Part shown: one piece after another, positions 62,376 to 64,000 of the stretch | Layout: each line of letters begins with the position of its first letter | How positions within the stretch are numbered: the stretch's first letter is position 1 | NCBI GenBank assembly: GCA_031763025.1 | Contig: JASSKH010000005.1 | Location: 17,140,128-17,204,127, forward strand | Source of the DNA: Macrocystis pyrifera | Lineage: Eukaryota; Sar; Phaeophyceae; Laminariales; Laminariaceae | Direction: 5' to 3' | Length of the DNA: 64,000 bases | Translations under genes and position numbers: made by a program | Notes under the pieces: generated by a model | Seen by the model: only the letters and a program-made list of their open reading frames with translations | Told to the model about the DNA's origin: nothing | The model's database searches: none

Positions 62376-62758
62376 ATGAGGGCAACGTTGCGAAAATTGT
62401 GCATGGCTCTTGCTGCATTGCCTTTCGCTCAGCCGCTCTGTGCAGCACCGTTCGCTCGGACAGCAACAGCACACTCGACCTCTGTCAGCAAGAAAACCCT
62501 AATATCGGCCCATGTGCGGCAACGTGAGCGGCCGACCGTTCGTCGACCAATGACGCTGGCCGCAGAAAAGCTCGCGGTTGGCCTGGGGGACGTTAAGCGC
62601 TCGCTGTCGACGGCACGAAGTCGCCTGGAGAAGAACAGAGAGCTGTTTGACGAGGCGAAACTCAAGGGCGAGTTGGAGTATCTTGAGGGCGTGAGTTCTG
62701 AGGCCGACTTTTGGAACGACGGCACCGCGGCTAGGAAGACGCTTGGCAGCTTGAACAG
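62376..62758 (+). CDS. prfB: Organellar peptide chain release factor 2, first exon (gene continues off the right edge)
   Basis: Class I release factor of the RF2 type, which would recognise UGA/UAA stops in plastid or mitochondrion. This exon encodes residues 1-127 and ends AACAG|GTGCGT in phase 2. The N-terminal helical hairpin is clear: LEKNRELFDEAKLKGELEYL, then SEADFWNDGTAARKTLGSLN, the FW(N/D)D...A...LxxL pattern of RF2 and of plant plastid PrfB (HCF109). The SPF-equivalent and GGQ regions lie outside the window. The leader MRATLRKLCMALAALPFAQP followed by LCAAPFARTATAHS looks like a signal peptide plus transit peptide with an Ala-Pro-Phe junction, resembling stramenopile plastid targeting (inference). 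Start: ATG at 62376; no earlier in-frame ATG. Confidence 0.82.
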
Positions 62759-62888
62759 GTGCGTGCGCTGTGCTCAGGGGTGGGGACGCGCGGTTTGAGT
62801 TTTCGGTTTTCTCTTGCTCAAGTGTTCGATTGTGCTGATGGTAGTGCTGCTAGGATACTATGTGCTGTCTCTTTTCGGATTGTCCTGT

Positions 62889-62889
62889 G

Positions 62890-62920
<31 letters not shown>

Positions 62921-62928
62921 TTTTTTTT
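62889..62928. repeat. (GT)n and poly-T tract
   Basis: GT repeat 62889-62903 joined to 25 T at 62904-62928; the T run is the A tail of the SINE next to it on the opposite strand. Confidence 0.9.
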
Positions 62929-63236
62929 AATCATCACTTTTACTTTCCAGCCCACTCGTAGGAGGTTTTACCCTCGACGATCTTCTGGACAAGCCGTGGT
63001 CACAGGTGTCGTCCCTTCTCCCCCCCGGTACGTGCCTTTAGTTTTTATCGCGCATAGGGTTCAGCATTCCCACTGCTCGTCGATTTTCATCGAGTGCAGC
63101 CAACTCACGCTTTCGCGCTTTCCGCTTATCAATTTTTTATGCAAGAAAAAGTCCCTATGAGCATGCACTCGGTGAGACTCGAACTCACGAAATTGATCTT
63201 GACAGGCTCGCGGACCACCTACCAAGCCACCGGGGA
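62904..63236 (-). mobile_element. tRNA-derived SINE, copy 6
   Basis: Full-length copy on - strand in the first intron of the release factor gene: head GTCCCCGGTGGCTTGG at 63236, body intact, 25-base A tail at 62928-62904. The long pure tail and intact ends suggest a fairly recent insertion. Confidence 0.9.
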
Positions 63237-63363
63237 CGGGAATCACATGTTGCCTGTTGAGAGAAGTTAATGTTTCGTGCACGTGGGGAGCGCCTAAGCG
63301 ACGCATGATAAATTCTCTGGACGGATGTATAATCCCTTCTTATTTGTTTGAGCGTCATTGAAC

Positions 63364-63473
63364 TATTACGGTGGACCATAGTAAATAGGACCTGCGGTAA
63401 AACACAAAAACATACATATTTCCCTATTTTTACTAACAATTTTTGGTCCTATTTACTATGGTCCCCCGTAATA
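63364..63473 (+). mobile_element. MITE family A, copy 14
   Basis: TATTACGGTGGACCATAGTA to ACTATGGTCCCCCGTAATA. In the first intron of the release factor gene. Confidence 0.85.
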
Positions 63474-64000
63474 GACAAGGGTACTATATTACGGGCAATA
63501 GTGTGTACCAGGAAAATCAGTTTATCAGCACCTGCCCTTTACGAGTACTACTGCTGTACGAGTATAGACTACGGCAATACGTACAAGGCGCTATGCGTGG
63601 CGCACGGTTCCGCCCACTACACTTGCTTTCGGGGAAGAGTAGAACGGAACAGATGGTCCGAAAAAATATATGTGCAAAACAGGCGACTTGCAAATGCCAA
63701 GAGCGCCATGCTCCACCCCAGGACAACAGCCCGGACGCCGAAGTATGAAACACATGCTTGTTTGGTACCAGGTATGTACGAAAGAGAAACCACAGAACAG
63801 CAGCGCTGCACTGCGCTATACTTCATGCTTGCATGTATCATACCTGGTATGGACGAAAGAGAAACCACAGCACGGCACAGTACCGCACCACACGGCAGGG
63901 GGCGGCACCGCACGGCATCACTCGGCCCTGCGATGCGCTGCTGAGCTGAGCCGAGCTGCTCTGCGTTGCTGAGCTACGAGTAGCGCTGCGCTGCTGAGCT
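63474..64000. other. Intron sequence at right edge
   Basis: No release factor exon was recognised here. Contains TACTGCTGTACGAGTA, TACCAGGTA and TACCTGGTA words and a diverged tandem pair around ACGAAAGAGAAACCACAG (63778 and 63853), then CACGGCA and GCTGAGC-rich simple sequence to the end. Confidence 0.5.

Overview
The window is nuclear DNA from an intron-rich, repeat-dense eukaryote. The best fit is a photosynthetic stramenopile, most likely a brown alga of the Ectocarpus type. The evidence is GC-rich exons (many GCG, CTG and CTC codons) in long introns, strict GT-AG splicing, a nuclear plastid-type release factor with a signal-peptide-like leader, and a phosphatase gene with the layout of plant MKP1. 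The species is an inference; no organelle or rRNA marker is present. All exon joins were worked out by hand from motif continuity, splice consensus and phase.

Layout. (1) 955-14368, + strand: a PP2C-type phosphatase related to pyruvate dehydrogenase phosphatase, four exons, first intron about 9 kb. (2) 16866-21871, - strand: a family GT4-like glycosyltransferase in four exons, convergent with the PP2C gene. (3) 23568-51576, + strand: a MAP-kinase-phosphatase-1-like gene (dual-specificity phosphatase plus two gelsolin-like modules) in nine exons over 28 kb, divergent from the glycosyltransferase; its first intron is 11.9 kb and the nine exons give an uninterrupted 880-codon frame. (4) 51577-57718: no recognisable gene, many G-rich tracts. 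(5) 57.7-62.2 kb: a possible last exon on - strand, a LINE 3' fragment with zinc knuckle and restriction-like endonuclease, an inverted repeat whose two arms both look coding, and a recent 195-bp direct duplication. (6) 62376 to the right edge, + strand: first exon of a plastid-type peptide chain release factor 2; the rest lies outside the window.

Introns and spacers are packed with small mobile elements: a tRNA-derived SINE (6 copies), a palindromic MITE of about 105 bp (14 copies), a second palindromic MITE of about 95 bp (12 copies), a 160-bp TIR element (5 copies) and several unnamed dispersed families. No complete tRNA, rRNA or CRISPR array was seen.

The most unusual signal is a class of short words built as TA-core-TA (cores TTAA, CCAGG/CCTGG, CCGG, CGAG/CTCG, CAGCAG/CTGCTG). 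They are far above chance frequency, I saw none exactly in the exons, and three MITE copies show them as clean insertions relative to sibling copies. They look like footprints or micro-insertions at TA dinucleotides. A second pattern is sense-strand poly-G just after 5' splice sites and poly-C just before 3' splice sites.
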